The notes under the pieces: model-generated
The model's database searches: none
What the model was told of the DNA's origin: nothing
Seen by the model: only the letters and a program-made list of their open reading frames with translations
Shown: positions 1-6,658 of the stretch, piece after piece
Layout: the number at the start of each line of letters is the position of its first letter
How positions within the stretch are numbered: position 1 is the stretch's first letter
Position numbers and translations under genes: made by a program
Source: Solirubrobacterales bacterium 70-9
GTDB taxonomy: Bacteria; Actinomycetota; Thermoleophilia; Solirubrobacterales; 70-9
Reading direction: 5' to 3'
DNA: 10,146 nucleotides
Assembly (NCBI GenBank): GCA_001898095.1
Contig: MKSH01000160.1
Coordinates: 1-10,146 of the forward strand

Positions 1-260
1 ACCTCGTCCATCGCCGGCATGTTGTCGCGGACGTCGACCCACTCGTCCCAGTTGCGGACCGTCATCACCTCGACGATGTCGACCGCGGGGGCGCCCTCGT
101 CGCGGCGGGTGACGGCGAAGGCGTCGAAGCCGAGGACGACGTCCTGGGCCAGGCAGATCGGCCGGTCGACCTCGTTGGAGAACCGCTTGAAGTCCTCGAG
201 CATCGCGGGGTCACGCAGGGGGATGAGGTTCACGGCGACCTCGGGTGGCGGCTCAGGCAT
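1..260 (-). CDS. RedY/HapK-like small protein, 3' end outside window (partial)
   Basis: The first 86 residues are visible, starting MPEPPPEVAVNLIPL and running through CLAQDVVLGFDAF and VDIVEVMTVRNWDEW. From memory this matches the RedY/HapK-like family, small single-domain proteins with a ferredoxin-like (dimeric alpha/beta-barrel type) fold, named after proteins of prodigiosin-type pathways; most members have no proven reaction. No signal peptide or membrane segment is seen, so it is probably cytoplasmic. The ATG at 258-260 overlaps the end of the upstream aminotransferase by 8 bp (ATGCCTGA), which suggests translational coupling and a shared job. A purine-rich stretch (GAGAAAGG) lies upstream inside the aminotransferase gene. 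The C-terminus is cut by the window edge. The family call is moderately sure; the function here is unknown. Confidence 0.7.
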   Translation of the reverse strand, partial: MPEPPPEVAVNLIPLRDPAMLEDFKRFSNEVDRPICLAQDVVLGFDAFAVTRRDEGAPAVDIVEVMTVRNWDEWVDVRDNMPAMDE

Positions 261-1602
261 CGGCGGGGACCTTTCTCTCTCGGGGGGCAAGTTCGGCGAC
301 GGCGGCAAGGGCAGCGGCGGCCGCCTGCAGGGTCAGCTGGAGGTCGGCCTCGTCGTGGGTGGCGGAGGAGAACCACCAGTTGCGGGGGAGCACGATCACG
401 CCGCGGTTCAGCATCTCCTCGCTGAAGCGGGCCTCGGCCTCGCGGTCGGAGGCGAGCGTCTCGGCGTACTCGCGCGGCGTCGCCGGGCCGCCGACCGCGG
501 TCTGCAGGAGCGAGCCGCTGCGACGGACGCGGAGCGGCACCCCGGCGGCGTCGGCGGCGCTCGCGAGGCCGTCGGCGAGCGCCGCCATATGGGCGTCGAG
601 GCGCGCGTAGAAGTCGGGCTCGCCGCGGTAGACGTCGATCGCGGCGATCGCCGCGGCGGCGCAGAGCGGGTTGCAGTTGAAGGTGCCGACGTGGGCGACG
701 CGGCCGTCGAGCAGCGGCGCCATCGCCGCCTCCGAGCCGGCCACCGCGCTGAGCGGCAGCCCGGCGGCGATCGCCTTGCCGTAGACGGCGAGGTCGGGGG
801 TGATGCCGAGGACTTCCTGGGCGCCGCCGACCGCCATCCGGAACCCGGTCACGACTTCGTCGAAGATCATCAGCGCGCCGCTCGCCGCGGTCAGCTCGCG
901 GACCTTCTCGAGGAACCCGGGCAGCGGCTCGATCAGGCCGCCGTTGCAGGCGACCGGCTCCATCAGCACCGCGGCGATCTCCTCCCCGCGTGCCGCGAAC
1001 AGCGCCTCCAGCCCGGCGGCGTCGTTCCAGCGGGCGACCAGCACCTCGTCGGCGCCGAGCTGCCCGCCGGTCGCCGGGACCGGGTCGAGCGGGACCGGGT
1101 CGGCGGCGGCGGCCGCGGGCGTCCCCGGGGTCGAGACCAGGACCGGGTCGACCCAGCCGTGGTAGTGGCCCTGGAACTTCACCACCTTGCGCCGGCCGGT
1201 CCCGGCGCGGGCGATCCGCAGCGCCGTGTGGACGGCCTCCGAGCCGGTGGTCGAGAAGCAGCAGAGCTCGGCGCAGGGGATCACCTCGACCAGGCGCTCG
1301 GCGAGCTCCGCCTCGAGCTCGTGCTGGGCGCCGAAGGTGGAGCCGCGGTCGAGCTGGGCGTGGACGGCGGCGGTCACCGTGGGCGGGCAGTGGCCGAGCA
1401 GCAGCGGCCCGAAGCCGAGCACGTGGTCGACGTACTCGTTGCCGTCGAGGTCGACGACGCGGCTGCCGCGGCCGTGGTCGAGCGCCAGCGGCACCGGCCG
1501 CTGGGCCGCCCGCATCGCCGTCGCCACGCCGGTGGCGAGCGACTTCTTGGCGCGCTCGTGCCGGCGCGCGGAGCGCGCGTAACGATTCTCGACGGAGGCC
1601 AT
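253..1602 (-). CDS. HemL-like class III aminotransferase (PLP-dependent)
   Basis: A 449-residue fold-type I PLP enzyme of the glutamate-1-semialdehyde aminotransferase subgroup. Visible landmarks are the PLP-phosphate region STTGSEAV (117-124), GHYHGW (145-150), the pyridine-nitrogen aspartate in FDEVVTGFR (D248) and the Schiff-base lysine in VYGKAIAAGLP (K276). The C-terminal GVIVLP...SSATHDEAD block is also typical of the group. The usual HemL motif NSGTEA is replaced by STTGSEA and no other haem gene is nearby, so a catabolic or biosynthetic transaminase/aminomutase with another substrate is more likely than haem synthesis. The reading frame stays open far upstream, but the true start is taken as ATG 1602: it begins the family N-terminus, lies 2 bp after the upstream stop (TGAGCATG) and follows GAGCACGAGG. 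Substrate unknown. Confidence 0.9.
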   Translation of the reverse strand: MASVENRYARSARRHERAKKSLATGVATAMRAAQRPVPLALDHGRGSRVVDLDGNEYVDHVLGFGPLLLGHCPPTVTAAVHAQLDRGSTFGAQHELEAELAERLVEVIPCAELCCFSTTGSEAVHTALRIARAGTGRRKVVKFQGHYHGWVDPVLVSTPGTPAAAAADPVPLDPVPATGGQLGADEVLVARWNDAAGLEALFAARGEEIAAVLMEPVACNGGLIEPLPGFLEKVRELTAASGALMIFDEVVTGFRMAVGGAQEVLGITPDLAVYGKAIAAGLPLSAVAGSEAAMAPLLDGRVAHVGTFNCNPLCAAAAIAAIDVYRGEPDFYARLDAHMAALADGLASAADAAGVPLRVRRSGSLLQTAVGGPATPREYAETLASDREAEARFSEEMLNRGVIVLPRNWWFSSATHDEADLQLTLQAAAAALAAVAELAPRERKVPADA

Positions 1603-1604
1603 GC

Positions 1605-2363
1605 TCAGACCTCGTGCTCGATCTCGTCCGGTTCCTCGTACCAGCGCGCCCGCTCGCCGATCCGCGACCGCATCTTCCACTTGCGGGACTTCGGCATCTC
1701 CTCCAGCTCGCGGCTGAGCTCGTCGATCCGCCCCCGCGCGACCTCCAGGCCGCCCTGGTTGTCGGCGAACTCGCCGGCCCGCTCGGTGACGATCGAGACC
1801 GTCTTCCACCAGCCCCAGTCGGAGCCCAGGACGTCGCCCAGACGCCTGCGGCTGATGCCGCTCTCGTCGTCGCTCAGGGCGTGGTCGGAGAGGATCGCGA
1901 GCGCGTCGGTGAAGTCCTTCTGGTTGGTCTGGAAGACCTGCAGCTTGGAGAGCAGCAGGTCGGCCGGGGTCAGCGTCGCGGGCACGAGGTCGAGCCGGTC
2001 GCGCAGCTCCAGCGTGTGGCAGCCCTCGATCCGGTCGAGGAAGACGTCGGCCTGGCGACCGCCGTTCTCGACGTCGGTGAAGAACAGCCGGCGCTGCCCG
2101 TGGAGGACGTTGAACTGCTCCTCCGGGGCGTAGCCGAGGTGGGTGAAGAAGGCGATCACGTCGGACGCGTCGCCGGAGCGGGCGACGAAGTCGATGTCGC
2201 CGTAGGCCCGCTGCAGGGGGGCGGTGCGGGCGCTGGGCGAGATCATCGCGATCGCCACCCCGCCCGTCGCCCGTAACGGCAGTCCGGCCGCCGCGGCGGC
2301 GTCGGCGACTCGCTGGGCCTCGGCCAGCGGATCCTCGATGGTGCGTGCGGCGACCTCTGCCAT
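1605..2363 (-). CDS. nucleotidyltransferase-fold protein
   Basis: A 252-residue soluble protein. The N-terminal half carries the hallmarks of the nucleotidyltransferase superfamily: TGGVAIAM (33-40), the paired carboxylates GDIDFV (D56, D58) and a third strand carboxylate in QADVFLD (D106). These are followed by TPADLLLSKLQVF...QKDFTDALAIL (132-157), a lysine/aspartate helix pattern seen in AbiEii-like and aminoglycoside-adenylyltransferase-like members. This would be expected to transfer a nucleotide to a small molecule or macromolecule, but the acceptor cannot be read from sequence. Start ATG 2363 has a strong Shine-Dalgarno (AAGGAGA, about 8 bp upstream) that adjoins the phosphoesterase stop. 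It sits in the permease-aminotransferase operon, 15 bp after the phosphoesterase and 2 bp before the aminotransferase. No antitoxin partner is seen, so a toxin-antitoxin role is unlikely. Confidence 0.75.
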   Translation of the reverse strand: MAEVAARTIEDPLAEAQRVADAAAAAGLPLRATGGVAIAMISPSARTAPLQRAYGDIDFVARSGDASDVIAFFTHLGYAPEEQFNVLHGQRRLFFTDVENGGRQADVFLDRIEGCHTLELRDRLDLVPATLTPADLLLSKLQVFQTNQKDFTDALAILSDHALSDDESGISRRRLGDVLGSDWGWWKTVSIVTERAGEFADNQGGLEVARGRIDELSRELEEMPKSRKWKMRSRIGERARWYEEPDEIEHEV

Positions 2364-2370
2364 ACGTGTA

Positions 2371-2379
2371 TCTCCTTCT
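2371..2379 (-). promoter_or_regulatory. strong ribosome binding site of the nucleotidyltransferase-like gene
   Basis: On the minus strand AGAAGGAGA lies about 7 bp before ATG 2363. It directly abuts the TGA of the phosphoesterase gene (2379-2381), so termination of the upstream frame leaves ribosomes at this site. It supports ATG 2363 as the start. Confidence 0.7.
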
Positions 2380-3323
2380 CAGCCGGTGGTCGGTACGTAG
2401 CGCGCGACCTCGTCCCCGTCGAGGTCGACGATCACTCCTTGCAGGGTCCAGTCGCTGTAGGCGCTGCCCGGATTGATCGAGATCGTGCGGCCCAGTTTCT
2501 GCATCCCGCGCGACTCGTGGATGTGGCCGTGGAGGGAGAGCATCGGCTGGTAGGAGAGGATCGCGTCGCGGACCGCGGTCGAACCGACCGAGGCCATGAT
2601 CGTGCCGCCGCGCTTCACCTTGGCACCTTCCTCCAGCTCCGGGGCGCTGTCCAGCCCGGTCCCGAAGGGCGGCGGGTGGATGTTGAAGATCGCCGTCTGC
2701 ATGTTCTCGATCTGCTCGGCGAGGACGCGGATCTTCTCCGCCAGTTCCTCCTCGGAGCACTCGCGCGGGGTGTCCCAGGGCGTCGGGTTCGCCCAGCCGA
2801 CCGACAGCATCTCGTGTTCGTCGTCGATCTTTATGACCTTCCCCTCCGCCGCCTCGATGAACGGGGCTTTGACGAGCACGTTGTCGACCTCGAACTCGTC
2901 GTCGTTGCCGGGGGTGATGATCACCTTGATCCCGGAGTCGGCGAGCCGTTCAGCGGCCAGCGCGGTCCACCCTTCGAGCGTGTGGACCATCGTTTCGGTG
3001 AACAGCGTGGCGACGCCCTCCCCGTCCGCCGAGAGGCGCTCCATCTCCGAAGCGCTCAGGCGGACGGGGTAGAACCCGTTGTTCTTGATCATCTTTTCCT
3101 GCTCCACCAGGGCGTCGGCGGTGGCGAGGTGGACGGTGTCACCCGCCCACTCGCACTGGTATTCACCGCCACCGGACTCGACCAGGGGGATGATCATCTT
3201 GCCGGTGCAATCGCCACCCATGATCACCACGCCGGCCTCGTACACGGAGCCGGCGTGGAGGAACTTGCGGAAGCAGACCTCCGAACCGTGTAGGTCGGTG
3301 CAGAAGAACAGTCTGGTCTTCAT
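2379..3323 (-). CDS. calcineurin-like metallophosphoesterase
   Basis: A 314-residue cytoplasmic phosphoesterase with the five expected metal-binding blocks in order: CTDLHG (D10, H12), GGDCTGK (D38), PGNDDE (N140), NIHPPP (H216) and LHGHIHES (H267, H269), followed by the usual INPGSAY (284-290). It should hydrolyse a phosphomono- or diester with two divalent metals. It is longer than the small YfcE-type enzymes because of an insert at about 48-130 between blocks two and three, which may shape substrate choice. The ATG overlaps the permease stop by 4 bp (ATGA), with AGGAG about a dozen bases upstream, so translation is probably coupled. The next gene encodes a nucleotidyltransferase-like protein, making a transfer/hydrolysis pair conceivable. 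The substrate is unknown; a nucleotide, phosphorylated intermediate or phosphoprotein is possible. Confidence 0.88.
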   Translation of the reverse strand: MKTRLFFCTDLHGSEVCFRKFLHAGSVYEAGVVIMGGDCTGKMIIPLVESGGGEYQCEWAGDTVHLATADALVEQEKMIKNNGFYPVRLSASEMERLSADGEGVATLFTETMVHTLEGWTALAAERLADSGIKVIITPGNDDEFEVDNVLVKAPFIEAAEGKVIKIDDEHEMLSVGWANPTPWDTPRECSEEELAEKIRVLAEQIENMQTAIFNIHPPPFGTGLDSAPELEEGAKVKRGGTIMASVGSTAVRDAILSYQPMLSLHGHIHESRGMQKLGRTISINPGSAYSDWTLQGVIVDLDGDEVARYVPTTG

Positions 3324-4954
3324 TCGGCAGGCAGCTCCTGGTATACGACGCTGAGGTCGAGGTTGTCCTTCTTTTTGCGGTAGACCTTCGAGGTGACGTA
3401 GACGATCGCCGCGACCAGGTAGGTCCCGCCGACGAAGGCGAGGCCTTTGGTGCCGTTCAGGCCGAGCTCATCCGCCCGGATCGCCTGCACGTCGACGAAC
3501 ACGACGAAGACCAAGAAGACCACCGCCGCGATCGCCATCACCGGGATGCCGGCGAACTTGTAACGGGCGGCGACGGTCGACTCGAACATTTTCTTCTTCT
3601 TGTAGGGGAAGAAGATCGCCGCGACCATCGTCGCCGCGAACCCGGTGATGTTCAGCACCAGGAGGCCGAGCGTCAGCGTGACGAATTCCGGCACGAACGC
3701 GTAGAGCGCGAGCAGCCCAACACAGATGATGCTGAACACGGTGATCGCGACCACCGGCGTGTGAGTGCGGCGGTCGACCTTGCCGATCGCCTCCGGCAGG
3801 ATCCGGTCGAACGACATCGCCACCATCACCCGCGTGCCGCCGAGGGGGATGTTCGGGAACCACATCCAGAACCAGGCGAAAAACATCACGAAGGCGAGCC
3901 AGACGAAGATCGTCGCGTTGCCGACGAGGGCGACGAAGAAGCCGAAGAACGGCGGCACCGGCAGCGGGTTGTTTTCCGCCCCTTCGTAGAAGAGCGTGCC
4001 GCTGGCGTAGAGGAAGTGGGTGCCAATCTTCGAGGCCAGCAGGGCCGCCATGATCGCGACCATGATGAAGGAGAAGACCTCGGCGCCGACGATCGCCTTG
4101 ACGTTCGAGGAGAGGCTGTTGGCACGCTTGATCTCACCCGCCTGCATCACGCCCCAGGCCGGATAGATGAGCGCGAAGGAGGCGATCACCGAGGCCAGGA
4201 TCGTCTTGCCGAGGGAGAACGAGAAGGAGGCGTCGCCGCCCCGGTTGATCGTCTCCTGGTAGGCGTTCTTGGTGTCGAAGTTGTTCGCCATGAAGCTGTT
4301 CAGGTTGTTGACGAAGTCCTGGTGGCTGCTGAAGAGGAGCATCACCAGGACGACGACGAGGCAGACCATCCCGACCCAGAAGAAGTAGCGCTGCAACATC
4401 GCGTAGACCCGCAGGCCGCGGATGTTCACGATCGCCGCCCAGAGGACGCAGACACAGCCGGTGAGGAAGATGCCCCAGTCGGTGAGGAACCATTCGCCGG
4501 TACTGGTCATCCAGTGGGCGTTGTAGGCGGCACCGAGCAGGATGAGGAACGGGGACATGATCAGGTTGGCGCCGAACCAGCCGGCGAGCGCCATCCAGAT
4601 CATCTGCGAGAGGGTTACCGCGGAGAAGGCGAACAGCGTCGCCACGCCGCCTCCCAGCACGCGGCTCTGGAAGACGTAGTCACCGCCGGATCTCGGCATC
4701 GCGGTGGTGAAGAAGGCGTAGACGATCGCCTCGAAGGTGCAGAAGATGCCGGCCAGCACCAGCGCCAGCCACATGCTCGCTTCCGGATAGGTGACGGCGA
4801 TCAACACGTAGGACAGGGCGACGTTGAGGACGATGTTGATCGCGATGACGTTGTAGATCCACGCGTCCAACTGGGAGAAATCCCGGACGAGCCCGGATGC
4901 TTTCCGGACGAATCCACCTTCCTGGGGGGCCGTGCTTGGCATACCGGTGCTCAT
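3320..4954 (-). CDS. APC-superfamily amino acid/amine permease
   Basis: A 544-residue integral membrane protein with about 12-13 hydrophobic segments (roughly 32-54, 62-84, 104-126, 130-145, 158-177, 190-208, 250-268, 288-307, 335-366, 400-422, 425-449, 467-487, 508-522). The motif MPRSGGDYVFQSR (86-98) after the second helix and SFDRILPEAIGKVDRRTHTPVVA (381-403) are signatures of APC amino acid-polyamine-organocation permeases. It is likely an importer of an amino acid or amine at the cytoplasmic membrane; the substrate cannot be read. The charged N- and C-termini (RKASGLVRDF; KVYRKKKDN) are probably cytoplasmic. Start ATG 4954 lies 9 bp after the regulator stop and follows AGGAGTGAGG; an internal ATG (residue 5) is an alternative. 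The segment around 208-248 is probably an external loop. Two transaminases in the neighbourhood fit an amino compound. Confidence 0.92.
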   Translation of the reverse strand: MSTGMPSTAPQEGGFVRKASGLVRDFSQLDAWIYNVIAINIVLNVALSYVLIAVTYPEASMWLALVLAGIFCTFEAIVYAFFTTAMPRSGGDYVFQSRVLGGGVATLFAFSAVTLSQMIWMALAGWFGANLIMSPFLILLGAAYNAHWMTSTGEWFLTDWGIFLTGCVCVLWAAIVNIRGLRVYAMLQRYFFWVGMVCLVVVLVMLLFSSHQDFVNNLNSFMANNFDTKNAYQETINRGGDASFSFSLGKTILASVIASFALIYPAWGVMQAGEIKRANSLSSNVKAIVGAEVFSFIMVAIMAALLASKIGTHFLYASGTLFYEGAENNPLPVPPFFGFFVALVGNATIFVWLAFVMFFAWFWMWFPNIPLGGTRVMVAMSFDRILPEAIGKVDRRTHTPVVAITVFSIICVGLLALYAFVPEFVTLTLGLLVLNITGFAATMVAAIFFPYKKKKMFESTVAARYKFAGIPVMAIAAVVFLVFVVFVDVQAIRADELGLNGTKGLAFVGGTYLVAAIVYVTSKVYRKKKDNLDLSVVYQELPAE

Positions 4955-4963
4955 TGGGTTACC

Positions 4964-5689
4964 TCACTCCTGGTCGGCTTTCGACATGTTGCGGGCAATG
5001 GACTTGAGGTTCTCCTCGCTTTCGGCGAGGTGCTGCTCGAGCTGACGGCGGCAGGCGACCTGTTCGCCGTTCACCATCAGCTCGTACAGTTCGGTGTGCT
5101 CGTCGATCAGCGGGTCCGGCTTTTCCGGGCGGCGCGTGATCAGGGCGAGGCAGAGCCAGAGCTCTCCCTGCAGTTCCTCGAAGAAGCGGTTCAGGCGCGG
5201 ACTCTCCAGGAGGCCGACGAGCTGGCGATGGAATTCGACGTCGGCCTCGATCATCGAGCCGGGCTCGTCGGCAGCATGGGCGGCGGCGATCGAGTCGATC
5301 GCGTCGCGGAGCGGCTTCAGGCGGGCGGCGTCGAGGCTGGCGCTGGCGCCGACCCCGGCCATCTCGAGCGTGAAGCGGACGCGGAAGATGTCGGCCACGG
5401 CGTCCTCGCTGAGGATCGCGACGGTCGCCCCGCGGTGCATGTTGTGGGCGACCAGGCCCTCGCGGGTGAGGATCCGCAACGCCTCGCGGGCGGTGTTGCG
5501 CGACACCCCCATCGAGTCGGCCAGGGTGACTTCGGGGAGCGGCGTGCCGGGGACGAGTTCGCCGCCGGTGATTTTCGTCCGCAGCGCCTCGGCGACCTGC
5601 TCGGCGGTGCTGGAGCGCTCGATCGCGAGCAACTCGAAAATCGGATCGGTCGGAGTTTCCCCCGGCAGCGCGTTCCCACCGGCAGCCAT
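4964..5689 (-). CDS. GntR-family transcriptional regulator, FCD (FadR-type) domain, copy 1
   Basis: A 241-residue regulator. The N-terminal winged helix-turn-helix covers about 27-92 (STAEQVAEALR, recognition region VSRNTAREALRIL, wing HRGATV). The C-terminal FCD ligand domain covers about 98-230 and keeps the usual metal-binding set: D150 and H154 in EADVEFH, H198 and H220. Family members release or bind DNA on binding small carboxylates, amino acids or sugar acids at a metal. It is the first gene of the permease operon (9 bp to the permease). No clear Shine-Dalgarno precedes ATG 5689, while a TTGACT-N17-TAAGTT promoter ends 6 bp before it, so the transcript may be leaderless. It is paralogous to the regulator at 5846-6538, with 37 of 64 residues identical by hand count in the DNA-binding domain. 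Autoregulation through the site at 5749-5759 is likely. Confidence 0.93.
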   Translation of the reverse strand: MAAGGNALPGETPTDPIFELLAIERSSTAEQVAEALRTKITGGELVPGTPLPEVTLADSMGVSRNTAREALRILTREGLVAHNMHRGATVAILSEDAVADIFRVRFTLEMAGVGASASLDAARLKPLRDAIDSIAAAHAADEPGSMIEADVEFHRQLVGLLESPRLNRFFEELQGELWLCLALITRRPEKPDPLIDEHTELYELMVNGEQVACRRQLEQHLAESEENLKSIARNMSKADQE

Positions 5690-5695
5690 TTCGCC

Positions 5696-5724
5696 AACTT
5701 AGCCCGTGTTGGACAGGGAGTCAA
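5696..5724 (-). promoter_or_regulatory. candidate promoter for the regulator 1-permease operon, leaderless geometry
   Basis: Minus strand: TTGACT at 5719-5724, a 17-bp spacer and TAAGTT at 5696-5701, matching the actinobacterial TTGAC/TAnnnT pattern. Only 6 bp separate the -10 box from ATG 5689, so transcription would begin at or next to the start codon. The absence of a Shine-Dalgarno in front of this ATG agrees with that. Confidence 0.5.
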
Positions 5725-5729
5725 GGGTC

Positions 5730-5762
5730 AATATGGTCTTCTGATGGATTGGTGAACAATTT
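5730..5762 (-). promoter_or_regulatory. GntR operator module A (operator plus spaced CATATT box)
   Basis: Minus strand reads AAATTGTTCACCAA, then after 13 bp CATATT. The core TTGG-TGA-ACAA (plus strand 5749-5759) is a near-palindrome that differs at one base from the FadR-subfamily operator pattern TnGT-N3-ACnA. TTGTTC and CATATT are 18 bp apart, so they could also be -35/-10 boxes of an upstream, repressible promoter for regulator 1. The same arrangement recurs at 6599-6631 (23 of 33 bases identical). Confidence 0.55.
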
Positions 5763-5781
5763 GGGGTGGCGTGCGGGTGCC

Positions 5782-5839
5782 GCCGGTAGCCGGCCGGATT
5801 TTCGGGGTCCTTATGTAGAGCGTTCCCGGCCTCGCCGGG
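5782..5839 (-). terminator. weak hairpins between the two regulator genes
   Basis: Just after the stop of regulator 2 the minus strand can form CCCGGC-GAG-GCCGGG (5825-5839), and further on GCCGG-CTA-CCGGC (5782-5794). Both have perfect but short arms. Neither is followed by a T-run on the minus strand, so termination is uncertain; a partial attenuation of read-through from regulator 2 into regulator 1 is possible. Confidence 0.3.
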
Positions 5840-5845
5840 GGTGGC

Positions 5846-6538
5846 TCAGGCGGTGTCGGCCTGGCGCCGGGCGAGCGCCTCGAGCAGCACCGCCTCGGAG
5901 TCGCTCAGGTGGGCGCCGAGGAGCTCGCGAGCCTTCTCGGCGTCGCCCGCGCGGAGCAGCTCGAGGATCTCCCGGTGCTCGGCGTAGAGGCGCTCGGGAT
6001 CGGGGTGCGCGTTGCCGACGAGCAGGGTCGAGAGGCGCGTCTCGGCCTCCATTTCGGCGAACAGCGCCGACAGGCGCGGGCTGCCGCGGAGGGCGGCCAC
6101 GGCGCGGTGGAACTCGAGGTCGGCATCGCGGATCTCGGCATCGTCACCGGCGTCGATTGCCGCCCTGGAAGCCGAAAGCGCCGCTTCCAGCGGGATCAGG
6201 GCGTCGGCGGTCGGCACCGTCTCCAGGGCCGAGAGCTCGACCAGCCGGCGGGTCGCATAGACGTCCTTGATCCCCTCCGCCTCGAGTTCGGTGACGAAGG
6301 CGCCGCGGTGCACCCGGTGGGTGACGAGGCCGTCGCGATCGAGTGCCTGGATCGCCCCGCGGACGGTGTTGCGGGAGACGTTGAAGGCTTCCGCCAGGGC
6401 CGCCTCGCGGAGGTGGGCGCCGGGAGCCAGACGGCCGTCGAAGATCGCCTCGCGGAGCGCCTCCGCGACCTGCTCACCGGTGCTGCGACGCTGGAGATCG
6501 ACTGCCTCCAGGAGGTCAGCTTGAGAGTTGCCCGCCAC
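5846..6538 (-). CDS. GntR-family transcriptional regulator, FCD (FadR-type) domain, copy 2
   Basis: A 230-residue regulator with a winged helix-turn-helix at about 19-84 (STGEQVAEALR, VSRNTVRGAIQAL, HRGAFV) and an FCD domain at about 90-220. The complete metal set is present: D140 and H144 in DADLEFH, H188 and H210. The start is GTG 6538; upstream the frame is open only as far as a stop near 6610 and contains no other ATG/GTG, and there is no convincing Shine-Dalgarno. It faces the plus-strand aminotransferase operon across a 120-bp gap holding operator module B, so it is well placed to regulate both sides and itself. It is a clear paralogue of the regulator at 4964-5689, and the similar recognition helices suggest the two bind the same or overlapping sites. 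The effector is unknown; a carboxylate or amino acid linked to the cluster's substrate is likely. Confidence 0.92.
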   Translation of the reverse strand: MAGNSQADLLEAVDLQRRSTGEQVAEALREAIFDGRLAPGAHLREAALAEAFNVSRNTVRGAIQALDRDGLVTHRVHRGAFVTELEAEGIKDVYATRRLVELSALETVPTADALIPLEAALSASRAAIDAGDDAEIRDADLEFHRAVAALRGSPRLSALFAEMEAETRLSTLLVGNAHPDPERLYAEHREILELLRAGDAEKARELLGAHLSDSEAVLLEALARRQADTA

Positions 6539-6598
6539 GACGTTTGATTGTCGCAGAAGGGTTGGCCATAGATACGGCAGCGAGCCATGAAATCGCTT

Positions 6599-6631
6599 GA
6601 TATGCTCCCTTGGTTAGTTGTTGAACAATTT
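6599..6631 (-). promoter_or_regulatory. GntR operator module B in the divergent intergenic region
   Basis: The perfect 11-bp palindrome TTGTT-G-AACAA (6618-6628) fits the FadR-subfamily pattern TnGT-N3-ACnA exactly. On the minus strand AAATTGTTCAACAA is followed after 13 bp by CATATC (6599-6604), giving TTGTTC-N18-CATATC, a possible -35/-10 pair for regulator 2 with the operator covering the -35 box. It lies about 30 bp upstream of the aminotransferase GTG on the other strand, where bound protein could also block or control plus-strand transcription. Confidence 0.6.
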
Positions 6632-6645
6632 TGTCGTTTGTCTTC

Positions 6646-6654
6646 GGAGGGAGG
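6646..6654 (+). promoter_or_regulatory. strong ribosome binding site that sets the GTG 6659 start
   Basis: GGAGGGAGG ends 4 bp before GTG 6659. The frame is open upstream to an ATG at 6587, but that would place the operator and this site inside the coding region, and the extra 24 residues do not look like the family N-terminus. Confidence 0.75.
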
Positions 6655-6658
6655 ACCT

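Noticed and set aside
253..1602. True haem-pathway HemL
   Set aside because: The HemL NSGTEA motif is altered to STTGSEA and no haem gene lies nearby; a relative with a different substrate is more likely.
19..2133. 704-residue plus-strand open frame opposite the aminotransferase and nucleotidyltransferase genes
   Set aside because: Low-complexity Arg/Gly/Ala/Val-rich product with no motif; it is the antisense of two genes with clear conserved residues, as is common in high-GC DNA.
1605..2363. AbiEii-type toxin of an abortive-infection or toxin-antitoxin module
   Set aside because: No adjacent antitoxin gene; it is embedded between a phosphoesterase and an aminotransferase in a tightly spaced metabolic operon.
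253..2760. 835-residue minus-strand frame suggesting a fusion upstream of the HemL-like aminotransferase
   Set aside because: The upstream 386 residues are Arg/Pro-rich, out-of-frame translation of the nucleotidyltransferase and phosphoesterase genes. The family N-terminus begins at ATG 1602.
3761..5755. 664-residue plus-strand frame opposite the permease and regulator 1
   Set aside because: Glu/Asp/His/Arg-rich antisense translation of a membrane protein; no recognisable domain.
6587..6658. Upstream ATG 6587 as the start of the omega-aminotransferase
   Set aside because: It would put operator module B inside the coding region, lacks a Shine-Dalgarno and adds non-family residues. GTG 6659 has GGAGGGAGG 4 bp upstream.
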